Shown: positions 28,511 through 36,205 of the stretch, piece after piece
Position numbering within the stretch: position 1 is the stretch's first letter
How the letters are laid out: each line of letters opens with the position of its first letter
DNA from: Acidovorax sp. CCYZU-2555
GTDB taxonomy: Bacteria; Pseudomonadota; Gammaproteobacteria; Burkholderiales; Burkholderiaceae_C
Assembly (NCBI RefSeq): GCF_018413525.1
Contig: NZ_JAHCDD010000061.1
Location: 1 to 36,633, forward strand
DNA: 36,633 nt
Reading direction: 5' to 3'
Translations under genes and position numbers: made by a program
Notes under the pieces: model-generated
Told to the model about the DNA's origin: nothing
Database searches by the model: none
The model's input: the letters and a program-made list of their open reading frames with translations, nothing else

Positions 28511-28642
28511 GATGGCAGGTTTGCCGCGCACTTGATCAATATCGATGATCTGATCACCCACCATCTGAAACTGGAAGACATCAACAAGGGCTTTGACTTG
28601 ATGAAAGCCGGCGAATCCATTCGCTACGTGGTGGTCTACTAA
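28511..28642 (+). pseudogene. 3' remnant of S-(hydroxymethyl)glutathione dehydrogenase (adhC/frmA)
   Basis: The last 42 or so codons before the TAA at 28640-28642 encode INIDDLITHHLKLEDINKGFDLMKAGESIRYVVVY, the conserved C-terminus of class III alcohol dehydrogenase (typical form ITHxxxLExINxGFDLMHxGxSIRxVV). No zinc-binding or NAD-binding part exists upstream: the frame there runs into sequence antisense to the glxA remnant. The usual partner fghA follows 59 bp later, as in intact adhC-fghA operons, so the identity is well supported. The gene is a truncated leftover. Confidence 0.85.
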
Positions 28643-28701
28643 GACGCTTCCCGCCCGTGCTGGCACACTGCACGGGCCTTATTTTTCTGGAGAGAACCCG
28701 C

Positions 28702-29565
28702 ATGTCCGACACCCTCGAATTGCTCAGCGCCCATGCCGCCTTTGGCGGTGCCCAGCGTTTTTACCGCCACGCCTCCAACGAGATCGGCCTGCCGATGAAG
28801 TTCTCGGTCTACCTGCCCCCCAAGGCCGTGGCTGGCGAGAAGGTGCCGGCCCTGGTCTATCTGGCGGGCCTCACCTGCACCGAGGAAACCTTCATGACCA
28901 AGGCCGGTGCCCAGCGCCTGGCGGCCGAGCTGGGCCTGGCGCTGATCGCGCCCGACACCAGCCCGCGCGGCGCCAACCTGCCGGGCGAAGCCCAGAGCTG
29001 GGACTTCGGCGTGGGCGCGGGCTTTTACCTCGACGCCACGACCCGGCCCTGGGGCCTGCACTGGCGCATGGAAAGCTATCTGGTCGAGGAATTGCTGCCG
29101 CTGCTGGGCCGCAAGCTGCCCATAGACCCGCAGCGCGTGGGCATCTTCGGCCACTCGATGGGCGGCCATGGCGCGCTGACGCTGGCCTTGCGCCACCCGG
29201 GCCGATTCAAGAGTGTTTCGGCGTTCGCGCCCATTGCCAACCCCACGCAATGCGCCTGGGGCCGCAAGGCTTTCACCGGCTATCTGGGCGAAGACGAGTC
29301 AAGCTGGGCCGCGCATGACGCCAGCTTGCTGATGGCCGCGCAGAAGTCCGCGCCCTACCCTGCGGGCATTCTGGTCGACCAGGGGCTGGCCGACAAGTTC
29401 CTGATGGAAAAGCAGCTGTTGCCCGAAGCTTTTGAAGCCGCCTGCGCCCAGGTCGGCCAGCCGCTGACGCTGCGCCGCCAGCCAGGCTATGACCACGGCT
29501 ACTACTTCATTCAGACCTTCATTGACGACCATTTGCGCCACCACGCGCAGCAGTTGACGGGTTGA
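28702..29565 (+). CDS. fghA: S-formylglutathione hydrolase
   Basis: 287-aa esterase D family alpha/beta hydrolase splitting S-formylglutathione to formate and glutathione, the second step of glutathione-dependent formaldehyde oxidation. ATG 28702 follows GGAGAG. Catalytic triad: Ser152 in GHSMGGHGAL, Asp226 in VDQGLADKF, His265 in YDHGYYF. YLAGLTCTEETFMTKAGAQR and APDTSPRGANLPGE are family-typical. The gene is intact although its upstream partner adhC is only a stub, so the first step must come from another locus or the enzyme serves as a general esterase. Its former adhC promoter may be lost; its present promoter is not evident. Confidence 0.95.
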   Translation: MSDTLELLSAHAAFGGAQRFYRHASNEIGLPMKFSVYLPPKAVAGEKVPALVYLAGLTCTEETFMTKAGAQRLAAELGLALIAPDTSPRGANLPGEAQSWDFGVGAGFYLDATTRPWGLHWRMESYLVEELLPLLGRKLPIDPQRVGIFGHSMGGHGALTLALRHPGRFKSVSAFAPIANPTQCAWGRKAFTGYLGEDESSWAAHDASLLMAAQKSAPYPAGILVDQGLADKFLMEKQLLPEAFEAACAQVGQPLTLRRQPGYDHGYYFIQTFIDDHLRHHAQQLTG

Positions 29566-29660
29566 ACGCCGGCCCGGCAGCGGGCTGTCAATTCGCACCG
29601 AAACAGTGCGGGATTGATGCATCATCTACAGTGGAGCGTTAGTCTTCAGCAAGGTACACC

Positions 29661-30074
29661 ATGTCGCGCAAACCGCAGATCATTCTTTCGTCCCTCGATC
29701 TCGATCGCATCGAAGCCTTGCTGGCGGCCATTCCCGCGTCCGTGTTTCCGGGCAAGGCCGATCTGGAAGCCGAACTCGACCGTGCCGACGTGGTCGAGCC
29801 GGCGCAGATGCCGCCCAACGTGGTGACCATGAACTCGACCGTGCAGTTCGAGATTCTCGAAACGCGCCAGGACTTTCGCCTGACCCTGGTCTATCCGCGC
29901 GACATCGACGGCAGCGCCGACCGCGTGTCGATCTTCGCCCCCGTGGGCAGCGCGCTGCTGGGGCTGTCCGTGGGCGACGAACTCGCCTGGCCCGGCCCCG
30001 GCGGCAAGACCATGACGGTGCGCGTGACAGGCATCATCTATCAGCCTGAAAGCGCGGGCGAACTGCACCGCTGA
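29661..30074 (+). CDS. rnk: nucleoside diphosphate kinase regulator
   Basis: 137-aa Rnk-family protein, similar in length to E. coli Rnk (136 aa). It has a short helical N-terminal part (ILSSLDLDRIEALL) and a C-terminal GreA/GreB-like domain (PNVVTMNSTVQFEI, RVSIFAPVGSALLGLSVGDELAW). Rnk binds RNA polymerase and affects nucleoside diphosphate kinase levels. It is monocistronic, with hairpins downstream before a convergent gene. Confidence 0.93.
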   Translation: MSRKPQIILSSLDLDRIEALLAAIPASVFPGKADLEAELDRADVVEPAQMPPNVVTMNSTVQFEILETRQDFRLTLVYPRDIDGSADRVSIFAPVGSALLGLSVGDELAWPGPGGKTMTVRVTGIIYQPESAGELHR

Positions 30075-30100
30075 AGCTGCGCCAAGGCAAAAACGCATAC

Positions 30101-30140
30101 GGGGACTTCGTCCCCCAGCGTTCGGCACACTGCGTGTGCC
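30101..30140. terminator. paired hairpins between convergent rnk and acyltransferase genes
   Basis: GGGGAC-TTC-GTCCCC (30101-30115) and GGCACAC-TGC-GTGTGCC (30124-30140) stand side by side in the 82-bp convergent gap. There is no T-run, so intrinsic termination would be weak, but the position between two stops suggests a bidirectional transcript end or 3' protection. Confidence 0.5.
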
Positions 30141-30156
30141 TAGCGTGCGATGCAGA

Positions 30157-31284
30157 TCAAGTCCAGGCCGTGATCCACGTCATCAGCATGCCCGTGCCCA
30201 CCAGGCTGGCCTGCCAGCGCAGTGCATCCTGCCAGCTGGGCATATGGCGCTCCACGCGTTGATACAGCAGCCGGCCCGTGGCCAGCGACAGCGCGAACGC
30301 GGCCCACAGGCCCACCAGATTGATCGCCAGCGAATCGGGCCAGAACCAGGTCACCACGGCATTGACCAGCAGGCAGACGGGAAAGTGGACCAGGAACACC
30401 GAATACGACATCTGGCCCAGTTGCTGCAGCCGCGCGGGGCCCGGCACGCTGTAGAGCCTGGGGCTGCGCATCACGGCGACCAGGGCCAGTGCGGCAGAGC
30501 CGGCGAGCGCGATGCGCGTGCGCCATTCGAGCCACAGCGCCACGCCCAGCAATGCAGCCATCAGCGCGCTCCAGGCCCAGGGACGCGCCGCGCGCACGGC
30601 CCAGAATGCCATCATGCCCAGGCCATAGGCGCCAAAGAAGTAGACGGCCCAGTTATCGAAATCGGCGTCGCGGTTGAAGCCCCAGAGCGAGGCGGCGGCG
30701 AGCAGCACGACCACCACCTGGCCCGGCGTGGGCCGGGCAGATGCGCCGGCCTCGGAGCCGAACCAGCGGCGGCCCGCGGCGAACAACAGCGCCGTGAGCG
30801 CAAACAGCTGGAAGTCGATGGCGACATACCAGACGCCGGCCGACAGCGACTCCTCGCCGACGATGCCCTGCAGCAGCAGCGCATGCGCGAGCAGCTGGAA
30901 CAAGGTGGGCGCGCCCGACATCGACGCATGGTCGAACCAGGGCCGCACCAAGGCCGATATCAGCACCGCGAGCACCAGCGCCACGGCCAGCGGCACGACC
31001 AGGCGCACGAAGCGCCGCGCGATCTGCGGCAGCACTTCGCTGTGGCGCGCCAGGCCCGCGGGCGCGAGGCTGGCCGCAGCCAGGTAACCGGCGAGCACCA
31101 GGAACAGCTGCACGGCCATGCGTGCGTCCTGATCGAGCCATTCGATCAGCGCGGGCAGCAACGGTTCCACCACGTCCGCCATGGGACCGTAGAAAGCCAG
31201 GTGGTGCCAGACAATGGCGGCGCAGGCCAGGCCCTTGGCGCAGTCGATGACCGCGTTGCGCGAGGCAGGTAACGAGGAAGACAT
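30157..31284 (-). CDS. acyltransferase 3 family membrane protein
   Basis: 375-aa integral membrane protein of the acyltransferase-3 (OafA/YrhL, Nodulation NodX-like) family. About ten hydrophobic segments, with a His in the first helix (CAAIVWHHLAFYG) where the family keeps its conserved histidine, and FLVLAGYLAAASL with RRFVRLVVPL. ATG at 31284 is chosen; the frame extends far upstream without membrane character. Such proteins transfer acyl groups, often acetyl, to sugars of lipopolysaccharide, exopolysaccharide or other envelope molecules. The substrate is unknown and no sugar-biosynthesis genes adjoin. Divergent from the GbsR-like regulator. Confidence 0.88.
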   Translation of the reverse strand: MSSSLPASRNAVIDCAKGLACAAIVWHHLAFYGPMADVVEPLLPALIEWLDQDARMAVQLFLVLAGYLAAASLAPAGLARHSEVLPQIARRFVRLVVPLAVALVLAVLISALVRPWFDHASMSGAPTLFQLLAHALLLQGIVGEESLSAGVWYVAIDFQLFALTALLFAAGRRWFGSEAGASARPTPGQVVVVLLAAASLWGFNRDADFDNWAVYFFGAYGLGMMAFWAVRAARPWAWSALMAALLGVALWLEWRTRIALAGSAALALVAVMRSPRLYSVPGPARLQQLGQMSYSVFLVHFPVCLLVNAVVTWFWPDSLAINLVGLWAAFALSLATGRLLYQRVERHMPSWQDALRWQASLVGTGMLMTWITAWT

Positions 31285-31500
31285 AGACAAAAAATGGAGC
31301 GCGAGACGGTGCCAACCTACAAGGGGGGCAGCGGCTGCGTGGCTGAATGGGCGAAGGCCCGGAACATGCAACCGGTATTTTGCGCTTTTCCGACATTCGC
31401 TGCTTGGACCGGCGCAGGACGCGCGTTCAATGACCCTACACAGATATTTCGAAGTTCCAGTAGGTACTGAAAATCCAGTCAACAAAGGGACAATGCCTTC
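31285..31500. promoter_or_regulatory. divergent intergenic region with a three-codon frame before the regulator
   Basis: 216 bp between the acyltransferase and the GbsR-like gene. No clear -35/-10 was found. At 31493-31504 a minimal frame ATG CCT TCA TGA overlaps the regulator start codon (ATGA at 31501). An AAAGGGA purine tract (31485-31490 region) sits at ribosome-site distance from the mini-frame, not from the regulator. Translation of the regulator may be coupled to it. Confidence 0.35.
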
Positions 31501-32091
31501 ATGACGCAAAGCAATCCTCTTCCTGAACTCAACCGCCAATTCATTTCTCACTTTGGCGAGATGGGCAGTCGCTGGGGCATCAACCGCACCGTGGGCCAGA
31601 TCTACGCGCTGCTGTTTCTCTCGCCCGTGGCGCTCAACGCAGATCAGATCGCCGAAGCCCTGGCGTTCTCGCGCTCGAATGTGAGCATGGGCCTCAAGGA
31701 ACTCCAGTCGTGGCGGCTGGTGCATCTGCGTCACCACCCGGGCGATCGCCGCGAGTACTTCGATGCGCCCCAGGACGTCTGGGAAATCTTCCGCCTGCTC
31801 GCCGAAGAGCGCCGGCGCCGTGAGATCGAGCCCACGCAGTCGATGCTGCGCGGCGCGCTGCTCGAAGACCCGGCGAGCGATGACGAGCGCTATGCGCAGG
31901 AGCGCATGCGCGACATGTACGAGCTGATTGAAAAGCTGATGACCTGGTTCGACGAAATCCAGCGCCTGTCGCCCGACACCGCCAAGCAGCTGATGGGCAT
32001 GGGCGCGGCCGTGACGCGCGTGCTCGAATTCAAGGACAGGCTGACCGGCAAGAGCCCTGCGGCCCGCCCTCTGCCGCCGGCAGCGCCCTGA
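31501..32091 (+). CDS. GbsR/MarR-family transcriptional regulator
   Basis: 196-aa winged helix regulator. The pattern SHFGEMGSRWGINRTVGQIYALLFLSPVALNADQIAEALAFSRSNVSMGLKELQSWRLV is the GbsR/MarR wHTH (residues about 12-80), the wing being HHPGDRREYFDAP. The C-terminal half is helical and probably forms the dimer and ligand site. The start at 31501 lacks its own ribosome site. Its stop adjoins the convergent nitronate monooxygenase stop directly. The target is unknown; the divergent acyltransferase is the nearest candidate. Confidence 0.9.
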   Translation: MTQSNPLPELNRQFISHFGEMGSRWGINRTVGQIYALLFLSPVALNADQIAEALAFSRSNVSMGLKELQSWRLVHLRHHPGDRREYFDAPQDVWEIFRLLAEERRRREIEPTQSMLRGALLEDPASDDERYAQERMRDMYELIEKLMTWFDEIQRLSPDTAKQLMGMGAAVTRVLEFKDRLTGKSPAARPLPPAAP

Positions 32092-33048
32092 TCAGCCCAG
32101 CGCCAGGCGTGCGCGCGCGGCCTGGTATTCGCTGCGCAGCTGCGCCACGCGTTCGGCGACGCTGGTCACGGCATTGATCGTGCCAATGCCCTGGCCGCAG
32201 CCCCAGATGTCTTTCCAGGCCTTGGTCGATGCACCGCCGAAGTTCATCTTGCTCGGGTCCGACTCGGGCAGGTTGTCCGGGTCCAGGCCCGCGGCGCGTA
32301 TCGACGGCGCGAGGTAGTTGCCGTGCACGCCGGTGAACAGGTTGCTGTAGACGATATCGTCCGAGTTGCCGTCGACGATGGCCTGCTTGTAGGCATCGCT
32401 GGCGCGCGCTTCATGGGTGGCGATGAACGCCGAACCGATATAGCCGAAGTCGGCGCCCATGGCCTGGGCCGCGAGCACCGCCCCGCCCGAGGCGATCGCG
32501 CCCGACAGCGCCAGAGGCCCGTCGAACCACTGGCGAATTTCCTGGATCAGCGCGAACGGGCTCTTGCCGCCCGCATGGCCGCCCGCGCCCGCGGCCACGG
32601 CGACCAGGCCGTCGGCGCCCTTCTCCACGGCCTTGTGCGCGAACTTGTTGTTGATGATGTCGTGCAGCACCACGCCGCCCCAGCCGTGCACCGCCTGATT
32701 GACGTCCTCGCGAGCGCCCAGCGAGGTGATCACGATCGGCACCTTGAAGCGCGCGCAGACTTCCATGTCGTGATCGAGCCGGTCATTGCTCTTGTGCACG
32801 ATCTGGTTGATCGCGAACGGCGCGGCCGGCTGGTCCGGATGATCGCGGTCATGCGCGGCCAGGGTCTCGGTGATTTCGGCAAGCCAGTCTTCGAGCTGGG
32901 CCGCGGGCCTGGCGTTGAGCGATGGCATGGAGCCGACGATGCCGGCCTTGCATTGCGCGATCACCATCTGCGGATTGCTGATGATGAACAGCGGCGAAGC
33001 GATCACCGGCAGGGACAGGCCCTGCAGTGCCTTGGGAAGTTGCGACAT
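32092..33048 (-). CDS. nitronate monooxygenase / NPD-like FMN enzyme
   Basis: 318-aa FMN-dependent TIM-barrel protein of the 2-nitropropane dioxygenase family. IASPLFIISNPQMVIAQCKAGIVGSMPSLNAR, ITSLGAR, VAVAAGAGGHAGGKSPFALI (with the conserved His of the active site), LSGAIASGGAVLAAQAMGADFGYIGSAFIAT (FMN phosphate-binding) are visible. ATG 33048 has AGGAGA upstream. It oxidises alkyl nitronates such as propionate-3-nitronate, or acts on another substrate; members of this family are often misassigned. It lies 40 bp after the acyl-CoA dehydrogenase gene on the same strand, so the two are probably cotranscribed. Confidence 0.9.
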   Translation of the reverse strand: MSQLPKALQGLSLPVIASPLFIISNPQMVIAQCKAGIVGSMPSLNARPAAQLEDWLAEITETLAAHDRDHPDQPAAPFAINQIVHKSNDRLDHDMEVCARFKVPIVITSLGAREDVNQAVHGWGGVVLHDIINNKFAHKAVEKGADGLVAVAAGAGGHAGGKSPFALIQEIRQWFDGPLALSGAIASGGAVLAAQAMGADFGYIGSAFIATHEARASDAYKQAIVDGNSDDIVYSNLFTGVHGNYLAPSIRAAGLDPDNLPESDPSKMNFGGASTKAWKDIWGCGQGIGTINAVTSVAERVAQLRSEYQAARARLALG

Positions 33049-33088
33049 GTTTGTCTCCTGTCTGGAAAATGGAGGGCTGGAGCGGGAT

Positions 33089-34909
33089 TTAAAAATCCTC
33101 TATGCCCAGCGCCATGACGCTGTCCGCGCCCTGCACCACGCTGTCGCGCAGCGCCGTGACCCTGACCAGCACATGCTCGGCATAGAACTGGGCGGTAGCG
33201 ATCTTCGCGCGCAGGAAGCGGTTGTGCTGTCCCGTGGGCAACAGCTGCTCGGCCACCCACAGCGCGCGGCCCAGCTGCCAGCCGGCCATCAGGTTGCCGG
33301 CGAGCATCAGGTAAGGCACGCTGCCCGCGTACGTGGCATTGGGCTGCTGCTTGGCGTTCTCCAGCACGTAGTCGACGACTTCAAGAAACGCGTGGCGCGC
33401 GGCCGCCAATTGGCGCGCGACCGACAGCGCGGCCGGCGTGCCGCAGGACTGCAGCTGCTGCTCGGTTTCCTCGATCTGCGCGGCGAACGTGCGCGCCGTC
33501 TGGCCGCCGTCGCGCACCGTCTTGCGGCCCACGAAGTCGTTGGCCTGAATGGCCGTCGTGCCTTCGTAGATGGTCAGGATCTTCGCATCGCGGTAATGCT
33601 GGGCGGCGCCGGTTTCCTCGATGAAACCCATGCCGCCATGCACCTGCACGCCCAGGCCCGTGACTTCCTGGGCCATCTCGGTGCTGTAGCCCTTGACCAG
33701 GGGCACCATGAATTCGTAGAGCGCCGCGTGGTGGGCGCGCTGTGCGGCGTCGGGGTGGTGGTGGGCCAGGTCGTAGGACGCGGCGGCCGTGGTCGCCATC
33801 GCGCGGCAGCCTTCGGTCGAGGCGCGCATCACCATCAGCATGCGGCGCACGTCGGGGTGGTGAATGATGGTCGCGCTGGCCTTGACGCTGCCGTCGACCG
33901 GGCGGCTTTGCACGCGCTCCTTGGCAAAAGCCGCGGCCTGCTGGTAGGCGCGGTCGGCGATCGCGATGCCCTGTACGCCCACTGCGTAGCGCGCGGCATT
34001 CATCATGATGAACATGTACTCGAGGCCGCGGTTCTCCTCGCCCACGAGATAGCCCACGGCACCCGCGCCCGCGCTGTCGGCCACGCTGCCGGCAACGCCA
34101 TCGCCGAACTGCAGCACGGCCGTGGGCGAGGCTTTGATGCCCAGCTTGTGTTCTATGGACACGCATTGCACATCGTTGCGCGCGCCCAGGCTGCCGTCGG
34201 CTTGCACCAGGAACTTGGGCACGACGAACAGGCTGATGCCCTTGACGCCTTCGGGCGCGCCCTGCACGCGGGCCAGCACCAGATGGACGATGTTCTCGGC
34301 CATGTCGTGCTCACCGTAGGTGATGAAGATCTTGGTGCCGAAGACCTTGTAGCTGTTGTCGGCCTGGGGCTCGGCGCGCGTGCGCACCAGCGCCAGGTCG
34401 GAGCCGGCCTGGGGCTCGGTCAGATTCATGGTGCCTGTCCATTGACCGGTCACGAGCTTCTCGAGGTAGTGGGCCTTGAGTTCATCGCTGCCGGCCGTGA
34501 GCAGGGCTTCGATCGCGCCGTCGGTCAGCAGCGGGCACAGCGCAAAACTCAGATTCGCGGCATTGAGCATTTCGACGCAGGCCGCGCCAATGGTCTTGGG
34601 CAGGCCCTGACCGCCAAAGTCGACCGGATGCTGCAGGCCCTGCCAGCCGCCTTCGGCGTACTGGCGAAACGCCTGCTTGAAGCCTTCGCTGGTCGTGACC
34701 ACGCCGTCTTTCCAGCTCGAGGGCGCGATATCGGCCGGGCGATTGAGCGGTGCAACCACGCCTTGCGCGAACTTCGCGCATTCCTCGAGCACCGCCTGCG
34801 CGGTGTCGAGACCGGCTTCCTCGAAGCCCGGCAGCTGGGCGACCTGGTCGATTCCGGCCAGGTGCTCCATGTTGAACAACATGTCTTGCAGAGGTGCTAC
34901 GTAGCTCAT
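33089..34909 (-). CDS. acyl-CoA dehydrogenase, DmdC-like long type
   Basis: 606-aa FAD acyl-CoA dehydrogenase with the extra C-terminal domain found in DmdC-type (3-methylmercaptopropionyl-CoA dehydrogenase-like) enzymes. ATG 34909 follows AAGGAA; the longer upstream frame lacks a start signal. MTGQWTGTMNLTEPQAGSDLA-type core (here TGQWTGTMNLTEPQAGSDLA), FGTKIFITYGEHDMAENI, VQVHGGMGFIEETGAAQHYRDAKI and the active-site loop ILTIYEGTTAIQ with probable catalytic base Glu449 are present. Electrons pass to ETF, whose alpha subunit gene lies upstream in the same direction. The chain-length specificity is unknown; DmdC homologues in Burkholderiales often act on ordinary acyl-CoAs. Confidence 0.93.
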   Translation of the reverse strand: MSYVAPLQDMLFNMEHLAGIDQVAQLPGFEEAGLDTAQAVLEECAKFAQGVVAPLNRPADIAPSSWKDGVVTTSEGFKQAFRQYAEGGWQGLQHPVDFGGQGLPKTIGAACVEMLNAANLSFALCPLLTDGAIEALLTAGSDELKAHYLEKLVTGQWTGTMNLTEPQAGSDLALVRTRAEPQADNSYKVFGTKIFITYGEHDMAENIVHLVLARVQGAPEGVKGISLFVVPKFLVQADGSLGARNDVQCVSIEHKLGIKASPTAVLQFGDGVAGSVADSAGAGAVGYLVGEENRGLEYMFIMMNAARYAVGVQGIAIADRAYQQAAAFAKERVQSRPVDGSVKASATIIHHPDVRRMLMVMRASTEGCRAMATTAAASYDLAHHHPDAAQRAHHAALYEFMVPLVKGYSTEMAQEVTGLGVQVHGGMGFIEETGAAQHYRDAKILTIYEGTTAIQANDFVGRKTVRDGGQTARTFAAQIEETEQQLQSCGTPAALSVARQLAAARHAFLEVVDYVLENAKQQPNATYAGSVPYLMLAGNLMAGWQLGRALWVAEQLLPTGQHNRFLRAKIATAQFYAEHVLVRVTALRDSVVQGADSVMALGIEDF

Positions 34910-34937
34910 GGAATTTCCTTTCGATGGCCGGACTTGC

Positions 34938-36077
34938 TTACTGACTGATGCGTCCCGAGGCGCTGACGATGGACAGATCGACATAGCGCGAGCCGAACTG
35001 CGACTCGGGCTTGAAAGTCACCCAATAACCGCCAAGGTCATGGGCACTGAAATTGCGCAAACTCGCAGTGACTTTTTCGCGGCTTGGTGACTGGGCGCGG
35101 CGCAGCGCTTCGGAGACCACCTTGGCGTTGACGTAGCCTTCCATCATCGCGTAGCTCACGGGAATGTCCGCCGCCTTGGGATAGGCACTCACCGCGTCGC
35201 GGAATTCCTTGTTCAGGCGCATCGAAACCCGGTAGGGGCTGGGCACCACCTGGGCGATCGACAGCCCGCTCATGAATTCCGGCGGCAGGCGCGTCGTCAG
35301 CTGCTCGATGTCCGAATCGGAGTTCGCATAGATCTGCGCCGTTCCCGAATCCATGCGGTAGGCTTCGACAAACGCGGCGGTTGCCGGGCTGGAAGCGACC
35401 AGCAAAATGGCCTGCGGTCCGGGCTTGGTCTTCTGCAACTGCTCCACGGCCTGGGTCGCGGTGCTGCGCCCGCTCTTGAGCGTCACCTGGGCCACCAGCT
35501 TGGCGTTGGCCGGCGTCACGGCCTGCTGCACCAGTTGGGTCACGGCTTCCAGATCGTCACGCTCTTCGACCACCAGCGCCAGGCGGGTGATGCCGACGAT
35601 GGCCAGGTGGCTGGCGATCTTCGCCATTTCATCCTGCAGGCCGGCGCGGGTGCTGAATATCGACGCCGCGCGCGCCACCTGGGCGTTGTTGCCCTGATAG
35701 CCCACGAGGCTGATGCGCTCCTTTTCGAGCATGCCGCTGCTGAGCAAGCCGGCGACGTTGCTGTTGCCCATGTAGCCGGCAAGCACGACGGGATTGGACT
35801 TGGCCAGCAGTTCACGCGTGCGCGCCACGGTCTCTTCGGAGTGGCCGCCATCGTCCATGACCACCAGCTGCACCGGCTGCCCCTGGATACCGCCGGCCTT
35901 GTTGATCTGGTCGAAATGCAGTCGCATGCCTTGCGCATAGGCCCGCCCCTGAGGGCCGCCCTTGCCGGACAACGGTGCCACCTGCCCCACCACCCACTGA
36001 GCATGCACGCCCACACAAGCCAGCGCACAAGCCAGCGCAACTGCAGCCCGGGACCAGGGTGCCATGATCGATTCCAT
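34938..36077 (-). CDS. type I periplasmic substrate-binding protein (LivJ-like)
   Basis: 379-aa ABC-transporter substrate-binding protein of the branched-chain amino acid (Peripla_BP_6) fold. ATG 36077 follows GGGAGA. The signal peptide (residues 5-26, RAAVALACALACVGVHAQ) precedes VVGQVAPLSGKGGPQGRAYAQGMRLHFDQINKAGGIQGQPVQLVVMDDGG. No permease or ATPase genes adjoin. Its place between etfA and an acyl-CoA dehydrogenase, 28 bp before the latter, suggests coexpression with acyl-CoA oxidation; the ligand might be an aromatic or branched carboxylate, which is inference. Confidence 0.92.
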   Translation of the reverse strand: MESIMAPWSRAAVALACALACVGVHAQWVVGQVAPLSGKGGPQGRAYAQGMRLHFDQINKAGGIQGQPVQLVVMDDGGHSEETVARTRELLAKSNPVVLAGYMGNSNVAGLLSSGMLEKERISLVGYQGNNAQVARAASIFSTRAGLQDEMAKIASHLAIVGITRLALVVEERDDLEAVTQLVQQAVTPANAKLVAQVTLKSGRSTATQAVEQLQKTKPGPQAILLVASSPATAAFVEAYRMDSGTAQIYANSDSDIEQLTTRLPPEFMSGLSIAQVVPSPYRVSMRLNKEFRDAVSAYPKAADIPVSYAMMEGYVNAKVVSEALRRAQSPSREKVTASLRNFSAHDLGGYWVTFKPESQFGSRYVDLSIVSASGRISQ

Positions 36078-36132
36078 GCGGTCGTCTCCCTCTCAAGCGC
36101 GCCGGGCGCGCCACGGTATTTTTTATAGGAGG

Positions 36133-36160
36133 GGGGCCTGTGCGCCAGGCGACAGGCCCC
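36133..36160 (-). terminator. strong hairpin between etfA and the binding-protein gene
   Basis: GGGGCCTGT (36133-36141) pairs with ACAGGCCCC (36152-36160), loop 10 bases. A second ACAGGCCC and a smaller AGAGGG/CCCTCT stem (36174-36191) lie next to it. On the minus strand no T-run follows the larger stem, so it may be a partial terminator or processing site that lowers expression downstream of etfA. Confidence 0.45.
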
Positions 36161-36205
36161 AAGAGACAGGCCCAGAGGGCCAGGTCCCTCTTTTTGCAGC
36201 GATGC

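Noticed and set aside
27731..28666. 311-codon minus-strand frame at the glxA remnant
   Set aside because: It is a different phase from the frame with recognisable PfpI/AraC sequence and shows no domain.
36174..36191. AGAGGG/CCCTCT stem followed by T's on the plus strand as a terminator
   Set aside because: No plus-strand gene ends near it; on the minus strand, where the genes are, the T-run is on the wrong side.
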